Made by a program: the position numbers and the translations under genes
Shown here: positions 10,798 through 20,741 of the stretch, piece after piece
How the letters are laid out: each line of letters opens with the position of its first letter
How positions within the stretch are numbered: the first letter of the stretch is position 1
From: Bradysia coprophila
Lineage: Eukaryota > Arthropoda > Insecta > Diptera > Sciaridae
Direction: 5' to 3'
DNA: 64,000 nt
Assembly: GCF_014529535.1 (NCBI RefSeq)
Contig: NW_023503584.1
Coordinates: 1,806,311 to 1,870,310, forward strand
The notes under the pieces: model-generated
What the model was told of the DNA's origin: nothing
The model's database searches: none
What the model saw: the letters and a program-made list of their open reading frames with translations, nothing else

Positions 10798-11684
10798 GCT
10801 CACCACCCATTTTCGCGTATACTTTACGATGTTAGCTTGCAAATTCAACCAATCAGCGAACCGTTTTTTACGAAGTTGAAAATTTTACGGATTGGAAGAT
10901 CAGTTCTTCTGATAACACTGGGCACGAAGTAAATTATTCTGTAGAATCCAATCCAATTTGTCAAATTTTACCACGCCATGAAAATACTCAGACATTTGGC
11001 TGCAACCCATGAACTTAATTTTTATGAAGAAATTACGTAAAGTGTCATCCTACGAGATTACTGTACTGAATTGCGTGAGCTGTGGGCTTACTAATGTGTT
11101 ATGTTTTACAGAGGCAGTTCTGCTTGCAAATCTCGCTACCACTATGTTTATTACACTTCTATTATAACGATATTAGGCAACAAGGAGTATGCGGTGCTAG
11201 AGAGCTGTTTTTGTTTTACTACAGATCAATTCGCGAGCTGTCAACATCTGGGACACTGGGGCATTTTCATAAGAAGAATCTAAATGTGACAAAAACACAA
11301 AATTTTCTTCAAGTTAGATTTTCTTGTGCAAGAACCAATTGTCTCAGATTTTGATAGTTCCGCTCAGTGCCCTATACGTTTTACTATATACGAAAATACT
11401 AGTCAGCCAGAGCTCACCTCTATTTACATTACAAAGATGTCCAAAACATCAGAAACCCGGCCTAAGTTTCGAACCGTAAGGGACTAATATCTAAGTCTAT
11501 CTGAGATAATAAGTCAAAAATTCTGTACAGCAAACATTGATAGTTCAAAAACAAAGGACGTAAAAGAGCTGTTTGACGATACGCCTGCCGTTTAAGATTA
11601 AAACTACCTCTGAAGCATCTTGAACAATGTGCTGCGCCAATTCTATTTGTCCAATAGTTAAAGACACAACGGGATCTGTTTCAA
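10798..11684. other. No supported gene; SLC19 3' flank
   Basis: AT-rich spacer downstream of the minus-strand SLC19 gene. Plus frames of 60-90 codons at 11082-11354 overlap each other in two frames and have no recognisable domains. Confidence 0.4.
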
Positions 11685-13442
11685 TCATCTCACTTTAATC
11701 TTTTTATACAAAATTTGTCCTATCGACGTCGCAGCATATATTCCTCCCAATACAAAAAAATAACCACTGAGTGCTTGGTAATGTGTGCGCTGATCTAACT
11801 CAAATCCTTGTTCAGAAACTAGAACCACTGTTAAGATCGTCTGGAATGTCAATGCCACCAACGTATTTATACCGAATATAAAGGCAAAACTATCGTCATG
11901 CAACTGCTTTGCTACGCTAGCGCTGTGAATAAGTTAAATTCGATTAAACATATAGCACTCCGACATGAATGTACACTTACCTTGCCATTGTAATCATGAA
12001 ATGGTACACGGTACCGAAAAGAATGTACATGACATAGGCGATCCAAACGTTATGTGTTAATGCTGACCATAAAATAAATCCTCCTTCTAGCAACGAACAA
12101 CCTGTAAAGGAAGTTTCCCATCTGGAGTTGTTGTCCACATTTCATGTTTGATGGTAAATGTACCTGCTAAAATCCAAACGTCCCATTGAATAAACTTTTT
12201 GCTATTCAAGAGTCCTGCAGCGAACGCACTTAACGCTCCAGATAAGGTCAGAATTCCTTTGAAAATTTGTAAAAAAAAATTTGATTCCGCTTCGACGTAT
12301 ACTCAGAAGTTTTACCTTCCGCTGCGCCATTGTAAAGATTTTCCTTGTCAGGATCGATCTGTTGCCATAGTAACTGGACGTAACTTTGCACCTTCGTAGT
12401 AAATTTTTAGCAAAATTAGCGTCAACGCAAAGCTCACACGTTTGCAGGTCTCACCTGAAGAAAACCGCACATCGCCAATGCCCACCAAAAGCTCCATTGT
12501 ATCACAACCTTATTCGAATACGAAATTTTGAAATGAATCCAAAATAATTCAAATGCTCCATGGCATGAGAACTTCGGTTGAGATGCATCACCACTCCCAT
12601 TTTCAACTTTTAACTCCTCTAATTGGTTGTTTGAATTTGAGGCTGCTAAGGCTTTGCGACTATCAACGGTAGAATAGAAATACAGACTTGCACCAACTGA
12701 AGGAAGTGCTATACTACAAGCCAATGAAGCGAATTGTGCTGTAACAATTTACTTATAGATCTGCAATCGATGGCTGTTCATTAGCAACCACTAGGAATTT
12801 TAGTAATTCACTTACAGCCGAATGAGATATAGTTCAGCTCTCGGACATCCATCAAGGAGTAGCTGATTAACAGTTGTGCCAGCACAGCGCTCAGAAATCT
12901 CCCAGCCAATATTGCTGAACGAGTATGTCCAGTTACGAGCTGGTATTTCTCTTTGTCAACTTTAGCGTACATGTACGTATAGTATGCCACCTCAGAGGCC
13001 ATAAAAAATCCGTAGCAAACTTGAACACACTGATGATGAGCGAATGACAACATTGGATTGCAAGTGATAACTTAGAACATTGAGCTTACGATTATTGCCT
13101 GAATGGAGGTTGTCCAGAGCAATAGCGACCAGAGTACAATGCCAACTCCAGCCGAAGCGATAATAATAATCTTATATCTAATGAGAATGAGGCGTCAATA
13201 TGACGTAATTTGTAGACAATCCACTAAATTTACCTTAACATATCGGTAATCAAGAAAACCACCACCAACAGCGATAAATACGAGTACGTTCCCCAAGGAT
13301 AGATTTCCCGATAGACTTGGTCCACCGTTATATTTCTCCATTCTCCAGACAGAAACTCTGTGACAAACGGTTCGGATGGTCTAAGTTCGCGAAAAAATCC
13401 AAAGGCGCATAAAAGTAGAGACGTTCTCAGCCATAGTTCCAT
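11685..13442 (-). CDS. SLC19-family folate/thiamine transporter
   Basis: Eight exons on the minus strand: 13442-13234, 13177-13090, 13029-12816, 12738-12455, 12391-12316, 12256-12164, 12101-11981 and 11922-11685. All GT-AG phases match and the product is 440 aa. SLC19 members are 12-helix major-facilitator carriers in the plasma membrane that import thiamine or reduced folates. Diagnostic pieces are the N-terminal FFRELRPSEPF, YPWGTYSY, LRYK after helix 2, and the EVAYYTYMYAKVD region of helix 4 with the following HTRSAILAGR. The loop at about residues 180-225 is hydrophilic and variable, as usual. The ATG is 10 bases inside exon 1, right after a good acceptor (ATGTGTTTCAG at 13453), so there must be a further 5' non-coding exon upstream. 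Substrate choice (thiamine or folate) cannot be decided here. Confidence 0.9.
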
Positions 13443-13856
13443 AATGGTTTGCTCTGAAACACATAAAAAGTCCTTATTTGAAGAAAAGTCAAAATCGGTA
13501 TGCAGATAGCCCACTAGTGATAAGTTACCGCATACATAAGCATACACAATGTTTAGGAGGCCTAAAATTGGACAGTGTCCGCTTGCAAAGAACGTTATGT
13601 TAGAAGTGTATGAATACAGAGTAATGAAATAATGTATGCGGTTACAGGCCACGACATCTAACGAAGGAAAAGCATGACTTTTAAACGTTCTACTAATCAA
13701 AACGTCACATAGGACATACTATAGTGAAATCTGCTACTTCGTTTTTCGAATACTTTTTCCTATTCGAATTTTCTGTTGAAAAGGAAACGCTGCATTCACT
13801 TGTCAAATCAAAACAATTGATGGGAGGTTGATTTGAAAAAGGATATTTTCATTCTA

Positions 13857-13957
13857 CACGTGTCACGCACGTTTGCTATTCGGCACGTGCACATTTTATC
13901 GGTGCAGCACGTGCATAGACGTTCGGTTCGTAAACATTTTATTGATAAAGACACGTG
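13857..13957. promoter_or_regulatory. Cluster of four CACGTG E-boxes upstream of SLC19
   Basis: Perfect CACGTG palindromes lie at 13857-13862, 13884-13889, 13908-13913 and 13952-13957, most extended to GCACGTGCA or ACACGTG. Four such GC-rich hexamers in 101 bp of AT-rich DNA is far above chance. CACGTG is bound by bHLH factors (Myc/Max, MITF/TFEB, USF, Mondo/Mlx, Clock/Cycle). The cluster is 415 bp upstream of the SLC19 ATG and upstream of the exon boundary at 13453. It may belong to that promoter, but the transcription start is not known. Confidence 0.5.
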
Positions 13958-13959
13958 CA

Positions 13960-14620
13960 TAAAACCTGGGAAAATAATGAAGGGAAAAAGTGCCAACATA
14001 AATTGCTACATAAGATCGTATATATAACTGAAACGTAAAGGAAGCTATGTAGACACTTTATAAAAATAATCTCCTGGACATTTTCTGAGAAATTTCATCG
14101 TTTCTAGTTTTTGCTAGGAGACTGTCGCAATTTTCTATTGGTACTGCTCGTTCGACCTGCGCAGCTTTTGTTTATAGTTTTTTAGCAGACTTGCCCACAT
14201 TATTTTAGATCAAAGTTTACCCTTCAACAAATAGCAAGTAATATTAAAATACCGAGGGGTGATTTTAAGAATTTCACAACTTCGGTGTTCTGTTATTGAA
14301 GCGTCTTCTAAATTCATGTGTGCAAGCGTGCTGAAAAAAAAACCTTGACACCATTAACACTAGAAATTAATTTCATGCAAAATGGCAAGCGTATTTTTAA
14401 TTTGAATTAGCAATAACAACACTTAATTACGAAAATTAGTGAAAATTAGAATGATAATTTTTTTACGGTTTCGATACAATGACTCTCTGTAAGGGGTCTA
14501 GTTTCTAATAAACGGATTCTCGACTGTTAAGCTGTTAAATGGTTAAATTATGATGGTTAAATGGTGTTTATCTTCGGAACATCGGAAGAATATTAGATAA
14601 GATTAGGTCCTTGTGAGATT
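13960..14620. other. No gene seen
   Basis: AT-rich spacer without supported features. Confidence 0.4.
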
Positions 14621-15176
14621 ACAGCCCATGCCTATCGCTTAGGAAAATTGACAATTACGTGGCATTTTGGCCCCTGCAAAATGATCCATTCGAAATAGAC
14701 TAGTGGCTTACATTGGAAGCTGATGCTGCGAAAGTAATTCATTACATGAGGTAACAATTTTTTGATAAAAGAAAACAGATTGTGGAAATTGTAGCCGTCA
14801 CTACCGGTCGGGTCGGTCTTTTGAGATACGAAATTCAAAGATCAAAATCATTTGTTAGGAAATTAAATTTTCGATCACATTGTCCATAAAAATATTGTTC
14901 TGTGAAGTGACAGAATTGACCGACTTGCCGGCAGCGTCAATCATTGAGAGTCCTGTGAAATAGTGCTCAAATCGACAATCTACTCACAAGTGTGCTTTTG
15001 AGCAACAAACTTCCTTCACAGTCTTTTCGACAAGTGTTGAGTTTGGAAATTGTTTCCGAATTAATGAAGTACGTAGCATCATCCAATGTATTCTGGTCTA
15101 CTACCTGCCCCAAAGTTGATTTGCACACAGCAAAATGAAAAAATGAACCGAAAATAATCCACATGTAATGGATCAT
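14620..15176 (-). pseudogene. Possible broken secreted/membrane protein fragment, weakly NRF-domain-like
   Basis: An ATG at 15176-15174 in the ideal AAAA-ATG context opens a frame with a likely signal peptide (MIHYMWIIFGSFFHFAVC). It continues for about 63 residues with two cysteines to a GTGAGT sequence at 14986. Only 35 bases later, after a CAG at about 14952, a second frame contains GLSMIDAAGK and runs to a stop near 14860. The CxxxC, then ALxMxDAxGK order recalls the extracellular NRF domain of insect nose-resistant-to-fluoxetine acyltransferases. A 35-base intron is too short for ordinary splicing, and no acyltransferase helices follow. I therefore read it as a decayed fragment, with low confidence. 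Confidence 0.25.
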
Positions 15177-15179
15177 TTT

Positions 15180-15845
15180 CACGCGAGGCAAATTGCTGTG
15201 TAATGGACAACTTTCACATAAAGCACGTAGCCAAGTTTTAAAGCCAATATCAATGAAGCAATGACTCATTTCCCGGGAGGGTGAAGTGACTGAAGGTGTA
15301 ATACTAACTTCAGGGGTAATATTAACTATTTCACATACAAAATAAATTCTTCATGAGACGATTAATTCATTATTTAATGAGTTATGAACGAAATTTTTCT
15401 GACACAAACATTACAGTTTCTAACGAGGTTTCATACAAACATTTTGGAAATACACTGATTATTTATCAACAAAAGTAATTCGACACTCTCATGTTTAAAG
15501 TTTGAAGATATATTTAACAGACAGACAGACTTTCACACACTACTACTACTGAAATATTTTTATCAATGATGTGTTTTCGTGACAGCTAACAAAATGTAGC
15601 GACGAATCTATAATTGTTTCAGCGTAAAATGTATGTTACTATCATAAATTAACACGCATACCTGTAGTGTGTTTCGAGTTTTTTGTTTGTTTTTTTTTTG
15701 GCAAAAATGTTTTAACGAAACTTTTGTGGGAAATTGTGGGGTAGGTCCCTTAAATTTCTCAACAAATATCCTTGAATAAGAATGGATGTAAAACAAGGAT
15801 TTGTATATTGTTTCACTTAGCTTGATTAATCTGGGGTGATGACAT
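15180..15845. other. No gene seen
   Basis: AT-rich spacer with an ACAGACAGACAG microsatellite-like run near 15520. The 62-codon minus frame at 15608-15796 has no support. Confidence 0.4.
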
Positions 15846-15847
15846 GA

Positions 15848-16010
15848 CCAGTATTATTATCGAGGCTATTCCTTCCATCTATCAAAGTATTTTAATCAGT
15901 TGATTTCAAATCTTGTACTTCCATTTTACTTTATAAAGGATCATATTACCCAGAGCTCGTCATTATTTTTGTCGACGCTGTCGATAACAGATGAATAGCC
16001 GTAAGGGACA
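15848..16010. mobile_element. Diverged copy of the CCTGT (TTAA) MITE family
   Basis: Strongly similar to 9312-9515 over the internal part (ATCAAAGTATTTTAATC, TTGATTTCAAATCTTGTACT, GCTGTCGATAACAGATGAAT) but the outermost ends are lost. Confidence 0.65.
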
Positions 16011-16129
16011 GATGAAAACATCCAATTTGAAAAAATTGGTAATTTCACTCATATTTTCACAAAAAAAAATCCTGAAAGATCCTCGACATTCGTTATAGTT
16101 ATTTATCTACCAAGGTAGGTTAGGTATGA

Positions 16130-16690
16130 AGCTTGGTATGAAGGTATTTTTTCGCACTAGATGTCGATTGTCGATCCGAGGCGAAGCCGAGGTCGACAAG
16201 ACGTCGTGTGCGAAAAAATACCGGCATACCTACCGTGGCAGATACAACGTTTTTCGCAATTTCGGGCCATAATCACCTTTCCAATGCAAAATATTACCAA
16301 AATTTCTACCAAACATTCACATGCAAACATGAATTCATTTGAACGATCAAGCAACCTGTTCTATATACACATTGCAATGTGATGTATAGAGACGCGCTAA
16401 ATAAAATCAAGTAGTCAATGCTTAGTATGTACGCTTCAACAATACGTTCTGTATGATTGTGTGACTCTGTAGCCGAATGGCTATGGTCGTTGCTTGGTGT
16501 TTGGAAGAATTTTGGTGTTGGATGTTCAAATCTTGGTCTGTGCAAAGTTTTTATTTATAAAATTTAGTCTTTCTTAAAGGTACTGAGCTATGTAGCGTGC
16601 GAAAAAAATGTGAAAAAGCCCGAGTGCGAAAAAATAATCAAAAACGCACTGTGAAATAAATACCTTCAAAACGACATTAAATGGATGCAT
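16130..16690. repeat. Repeat region with GTGCGAAAAAATACC inverted copies and a tRNA-derived SINE-like head
   Basis: GGTATTTTTTCGCAC at 16144-16158 and its reverse complement at 16209-16223 bracket a 50-base GC-rich palindromic segment, and further GTGCGAAAAAATA copies lie near 16600 and 16640. Between them, 16468-16540 resembles a tRNA body: an A-box-like TAGCCGAATGG and a B-box-like GTTCAAATCT about 50 bases later, with no matching acceptor stem. This suggests a tRNA-derived SINE or pseudo-tRNA rather than a functional tRNA gene. Confidence 0.4.
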
Positions 16691-16699
16691 GGAAAGGTG

Positions 16700-17685
16700 A
16701 TGATTATGGACCGGAATTGCGAAAAGAATTTGAGACTCTTTGTTTGACTACTTCGTCATGTAAACTTTTCACCGACGATTCATTAATGATTTGATCAAAT
16801 GAATGAAAACGATAATTTTTCAAATATATTTTGAGTATCTATCCTGGACTCGCCATAAGCCAAAATATTGACACGATTCTGATTAATAAAAAAATCAAAT
16901 CTTAATTACTCCGTCGATACGTCATAAAAAATCCATTTCTCCGTTTAGTATAAATGATAAGAGAAGAGCTATATCTACAAAAATTTGGCTGACTCAAGTA
17001 CACATGTTCATATAATCAAATAAATAATAACACTCACTGTTTCACCGGTAAAAACACAAAGTTTTCTCTTTGTTAACAAAAATAAAAATTGACCTTCACG
17101 TGAAAATACTACGACGAGTGTGATAAAATCATATGTTTATTGTCGCTCGCAGCTGGCACACACACTTTTCACATGTAGCTTACGATCGATAAAGTTACTC
17201 AAAGAGCTGTAACATCGTACTGTCTTCAAGATTATTCTTTTTACACACTCATCAACCGCGTCTAAGTTCGAAAATTGGCAATTAATTTATTTAAAGTGAT
17301 GTGTGTATCAAGCGTTGCAATCAATTGTAGAAAATATTTTATTTCAAAGCGGCGATGTATACAACAAGACTGTTTTTTCTTTCTTTCTAAATTTAAACAT
17401 CTGCTAATTACTCAATTCACGACACTGACTGCCGATTATTCTTCTCAAAAAAGACTATGTCTCGTGCTATCTTCAAATCGTTTGATAACTATTTTTTATA
17501 CCAGATAAATTACAATCGAATTGCTGGCAATATGTGAACGAAGATAGTAAAAGAGTGAACGTTTTTAGGTGGGGACACTAAGATTGTGTGTTAAAAGCCA
17601 ACACATTTTTTGTTTGACTTGACTTACAGACTTAAGAAGGGAAAAAATGTAGAAGAAAATTTGAATCCAAACTTGTTCTGACAAA
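16700..17685. other. No gene seen
   Basis: AT-rich spacer. No supported coding exon, tRNA or inverted repeat found. Confidence 0.4.
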
Positions 17686-17693
17686 CGCATTAA

Positions 17694-18090
17694 GAGGCAC
17701 CGGCACTTTGCTGAAAAGCATACATTTAGGCGTTTTAAAAATACTGGATACTTTTGATGATATCTTTCCACCAGATTCCTTTTTCAAAAATGTACGTCCG
17801 CAATTTCGACCAAGAATGTGTAAGCTTTCAACGGAAAATAGATTTGGTTATAGCATTTTGACTAGCTCTGAGAACAATCTTTTATATGAGAATTGCGTGA
17901 AACTGCTCACTTATCTTAGAGCTGGTCAAACCACTACAACCAAAACTAATTTTGATTTAAAGCTAACACATTCGTGGTCCGAATTGCGGTCGTACATTTT
18001 TCAAAAAGAATTCTGATGAAAAGATATCATCAAAATGAAATATGAGGCACACAAATGTAGGCTACAATTTTAGCTAAGTACCGGTGCCTT
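17694..18090. mobile_element. 397-bp element with GAGGCACCGG ends flanked by TTAA
   Basis: The left end GAGGCACCGGCACTTTGCTG and right end TAGCTAAGTACCGGTGCCTT are imperfect inverted repeats continuing into matching CTACATTT segments. TTAA lies on both sides (17690-17693 and 18091-18094). A 102-codon plus frame (17708-18016) lies almost wholly inside and is not protein-like. Confidence 0.6.
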
Positions 18091-18239
18091 TTAATAGGTA
18101 TATGCACTTTTAATTTGAACTCACTGTCTCCCAACAAAGAAAGTGTGTGCTGTTGAAATATACACTTGGTATAATTCTACGTACTAATTCAATGAAGTAG
18201 TCTAGATGATTATCAGGACTAAGTGACCTTAGTTAAGCG

Positions 18240-18400
18240 TAAAATTGTGTTAAGAGCAATCTTCACTTGGCAAATTTGTAGCCTACATTTGGGCACAAAA
18301 ATGTTACATTTTTGACGATAATTTTGTCCTCGCGTCCTTTTTGGAAAAAGTAAAAGCATCGTCTGGTGTTGACATGCGTTAGGTTCTAATAAAAAATTGA
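18240..18400. repeat. Partial copy of the 41155-41548 hairpin family
   Basis: Shares TTGTAGCCTACATTT, GACGATAATTTTGTC, TTTTTGGAAAAAGTA and GCGTTAGGTTCTAATAAAAA with the arm at 41180-41290, in the same order with substitutions. Confidence 0.5.
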
Positions 18401-18402
18401 AA

Positions 18403-18484
18403 GGTTATACTCGTTATACTGGATATACTCGTTATACTGGATATACTCAGAATATACGCGATATACTCGATATACTCAGTATAA
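18403..18484. repeat. Tandem repeat of ATACTCGTTATACTGGAT-type units
   Basis: About five degenerate units based on TATACTCGTTATACTGGA (shortened to TATACTCGA/CAG at the 3' end) run from 18403 to 18484. They produce a TRYTGYTRYTGY-like peptide frame that I do not accept as coding. Confidence 0.7.
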
Positions 18485-18600
18485 ATAAAATGAAAGGAAT
18501 TCCCCTATTGTATGTAAAATGGTATATTCAATACGTACGTATATGTATGTACAACCGACTGGAAGGTACCGACTTCAACAGACCTTAGAGTAATTATACT

Positions 18601-18807
18601 TAGAGAGGAAATTTGTACGACGATGTGTGGTCCCAACATTAGTTTGTATAAGATACACATTTCGTATAATTTTACACCAATCCGTTGACGCTTTTGATAG
18701 TTCAATTTGACCTCTTAATTAAGAGGGCAAACACATACCAATAAACATTTCGTATTTGATGTTGGGACCACATATTTTACGTAATTTTATTGGAAATTTC
18801 CTCTCTA
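18601..18807. mobile_element. 207-bp inverted-repeat element
   Basis: The ends are TAGAGAGGAAATTT (left) and AAATTTCCTCTCTA (right). The inner arms match at GTGTGGTCCCAACAT and ATGTTGGGACCACA. It is non-coding, with a CTCTTAATTAAGAG palindrome near 18711. Confidence 0.65.
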
Positions 18808-18892
18808 GGTGAAATAACTCTTAGCAACAGACTTAAATGACAAAACGGTTTATAATTTGATGCAACATAGTTATAAATAAAAAGAAAAATTG

Positions 18893-19777
18893 CGCCCGGA
18901 GGATTTTAGTCAAATAAAGTTTTCGCGTAGAGCATGATCTCAGGACTTCCGAACAGTAATTAGTTTTTCATTCGGACCAATATTTGCTACGTTACAGGAG
19001 TTTGGAAAACCGTTTGCAACCACTTGATCATATCGTTTTTCCAAACATAGCAAATATTGGTCCGAATAAAAAACTAATTACTGTTCCAAAGTCCTGAGGT
19101 CATTTGCTATACGCTAACATTTTATTTGACTAAAATCCTCAGAGAAAAATTTAATAATTTTTCTCTTGATATTAAAATGAAAGCAAAATAAAATGATCTG
19201 AATTTCAATTGTCGAAAACCAGACTCGATCATTTTATTTTGCTTCCACCTTACTAACATTGGATCTGTTTTAACGACATACCTATATATTCGCGGCATAG
19301 CGAATCGTTTTTCTATTGATAAGGTATAAGAATAGTAGACGATAACAAATGATTGCCGTAGTACTGTTCCAGATGCTGTTCCAGCAGTTGGGCCCTCAGA
19401 AAGAAGGAAAAAATCAACATTTTGACACCAACTTTTTTTTCCATTTCATTTATATGTGGAACGATAGTGGGTGAGGCCAGCTAAAACACCTCATACTCAG
19501 TTCCGTGGAACATCGAAGCTGCAGAGAAGGCGGACTCTCCGAACATTCACTATATTTTTAGTCATAACTCTACTACTGGATCTACTAGCACCAAGCGATG
19601 CGTATACTCTAGCTGAAGGTCTTTCCAAGGCCGACATTCGTACAATAATTTAAAAAAAAATCTTGAGTTATTGTCGAAAAACTGTTTTCGGTACCCTCTG
19701 ACATGTCTTAACTTTTGAACGTTTTTCACAGAAAACCTTTTTTTTTAGAAAAAGTGAAAGATTTGGCGATATCACTC
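18893..19777. mobile_element. Truncated copy of the large TTAA foldback element
   Basis: The inner palindrome (18898-19142) has arms GAGGATTTTAGTCAAATAAA and its reverse complement. It is followed by the same right arm as 49921-50576, ending GGCGATATCACTC and then TTAA (19778-19781). The left arm found in the complete copy at 48997-50576 is missing. A short frame with a hydrophobic stretch (19471-19653) recurs in the other copy only because the arms are homologous. Confidence 0.65.
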
Positions 19778-19792
19778 TTAAAGACGTGTAAC

Positions 19793-19994
19793 CACGGCAG
19801 AGTAAAGTTAACCAGGCAGTAGCGCTGATTTGACTAGGGACCTGAATAATCTAGTAGCCTTATATTTTTTGCGAATAAAATTTTTCAATTTATGTCAGTG
19901 TTCATTTGAGTTCATTTTCATACAGTGTATTAGGTCCCTTATTTGACGTTTCGAAAATGAACCGCTACTGCCTGGTTTATTTTACGCTGCCGTG
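19793..19994. mobile_element. 202-bp MITE with perfect 8-bp target duplication (CACGGCAG family, copy 2)
   Basis: CGTGTAAC at 19785-19792 is repeated exactly at 19995-20002. The termini are CACGGCAGAGTAAAGTTAAC and a right end whose reverse complement reads CACGGCAGCGTAAAATAAAC. The 8-bp duplication and short inverted ends fit hAT- or P-type transposition. It is closely related to 6967-7169. Confidence 0.85.
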
Positions 19995-20002
19995 CGTGTA
20001 AC

Positions 20003-20499
20003 CAGTGTGGTTTATATGAACGAGCCAAATTCCCATGAAAATATCACTGGCGTGCACTATTGAAAGTTTTTTTTTTGAAAAATCTTGGCGATAGATACCC
20101 TAATATCCTCTGTCCCGCGAGAAAACACAACCATATAATGGTCTATAACCGATACGACTATCGATTGCTACACATGAACTCAACAACCAAAGATTATCGC
20201 TAACATTTGCCATCGATGCCACTAATAGATGACTGACTATCTGTTCAACAGATTCTGTTGGTTTCATAATGATACTTCATCACGTAACCCCTTTTGCTTT
20301 AAAAACGGAAATGTAGCATCAAAATTGTCCTATTGAGTCTATATTTGCTTTTCTGAAACTAAGTGTTGGTATTATTCGAGGATTTAGCTTAAATTTGAAC
20401 TTGCGTCACTTATGATTTTCATTATATCAAACGTAAGGTATACATACGTTACCACTCTCTTTCTCTCTACGTTGTTTGACTTAAAGTGTGTTTAAGCCG
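20003..20499. other. Spacer upstream of WDR35, no gene seen
   Basis: No supported coding exon; AT-rich DNA leading into the WDR35 promoter. Confidence 0.4.
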
Positions 20500-20513
20500 G
20501 TTACTATAGAAAC
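20500..20513 (+). promoter_or_regulatory. Perfect RFX X-box upstream of WDR35
   Basis: GTTACTATAGAAAC fits the X-box consensus RYYNYY-WW-RRNRAC at every position. It lies 229 bp upstream of the WDR35 ATG. RFX factors drive intraflagellar-transport genes in ciliated cells (sensory neurons in insects) through exactly such sites at this distance, so the site and the gene product support each other. Confidence 0.65.
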
Positions 20514-20741
20514 ACAGAAAACGACGGAACAACAAACCGAACTGAATTCTTCATCAACTCTTCTGCACCTGTGTTGTTAACAAAAAACACCATCGTCTTT
20601 TTGTGTCTTTAACACATTCTTTCGTGTGTTAACTGAAGGAAATGTCATTCGAAATTGGATTGTTATAAACAAATCTACAAGAAAACGGATTTTGTTATCG
20701 TTAATAAAGTTGTGTTAGGTTGTTGTGGATAGAAAAACAAA

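Noticed and set aside
16441..16545. Functional tRNA
   Set aside because: A- and B-box-like motifs are present, but no cloverleaf can be closed. It fits a SINE head better.
18397..18588. Tyr/Gly/Thr repeat peptide frame
   Set aside because: Produced by a short DNA tandem repeat, with no start context or other coding signs.
19471..19653. Short frame with a hydrophobic stretch (begins MRPAKTPHTQ) that recurs at 49205-49408 and 50187-50378
   Set aside because: All three lie in homologous arms of the TTAA foldback family. Conservation is explained by element copying, and the frames differ at the ends.
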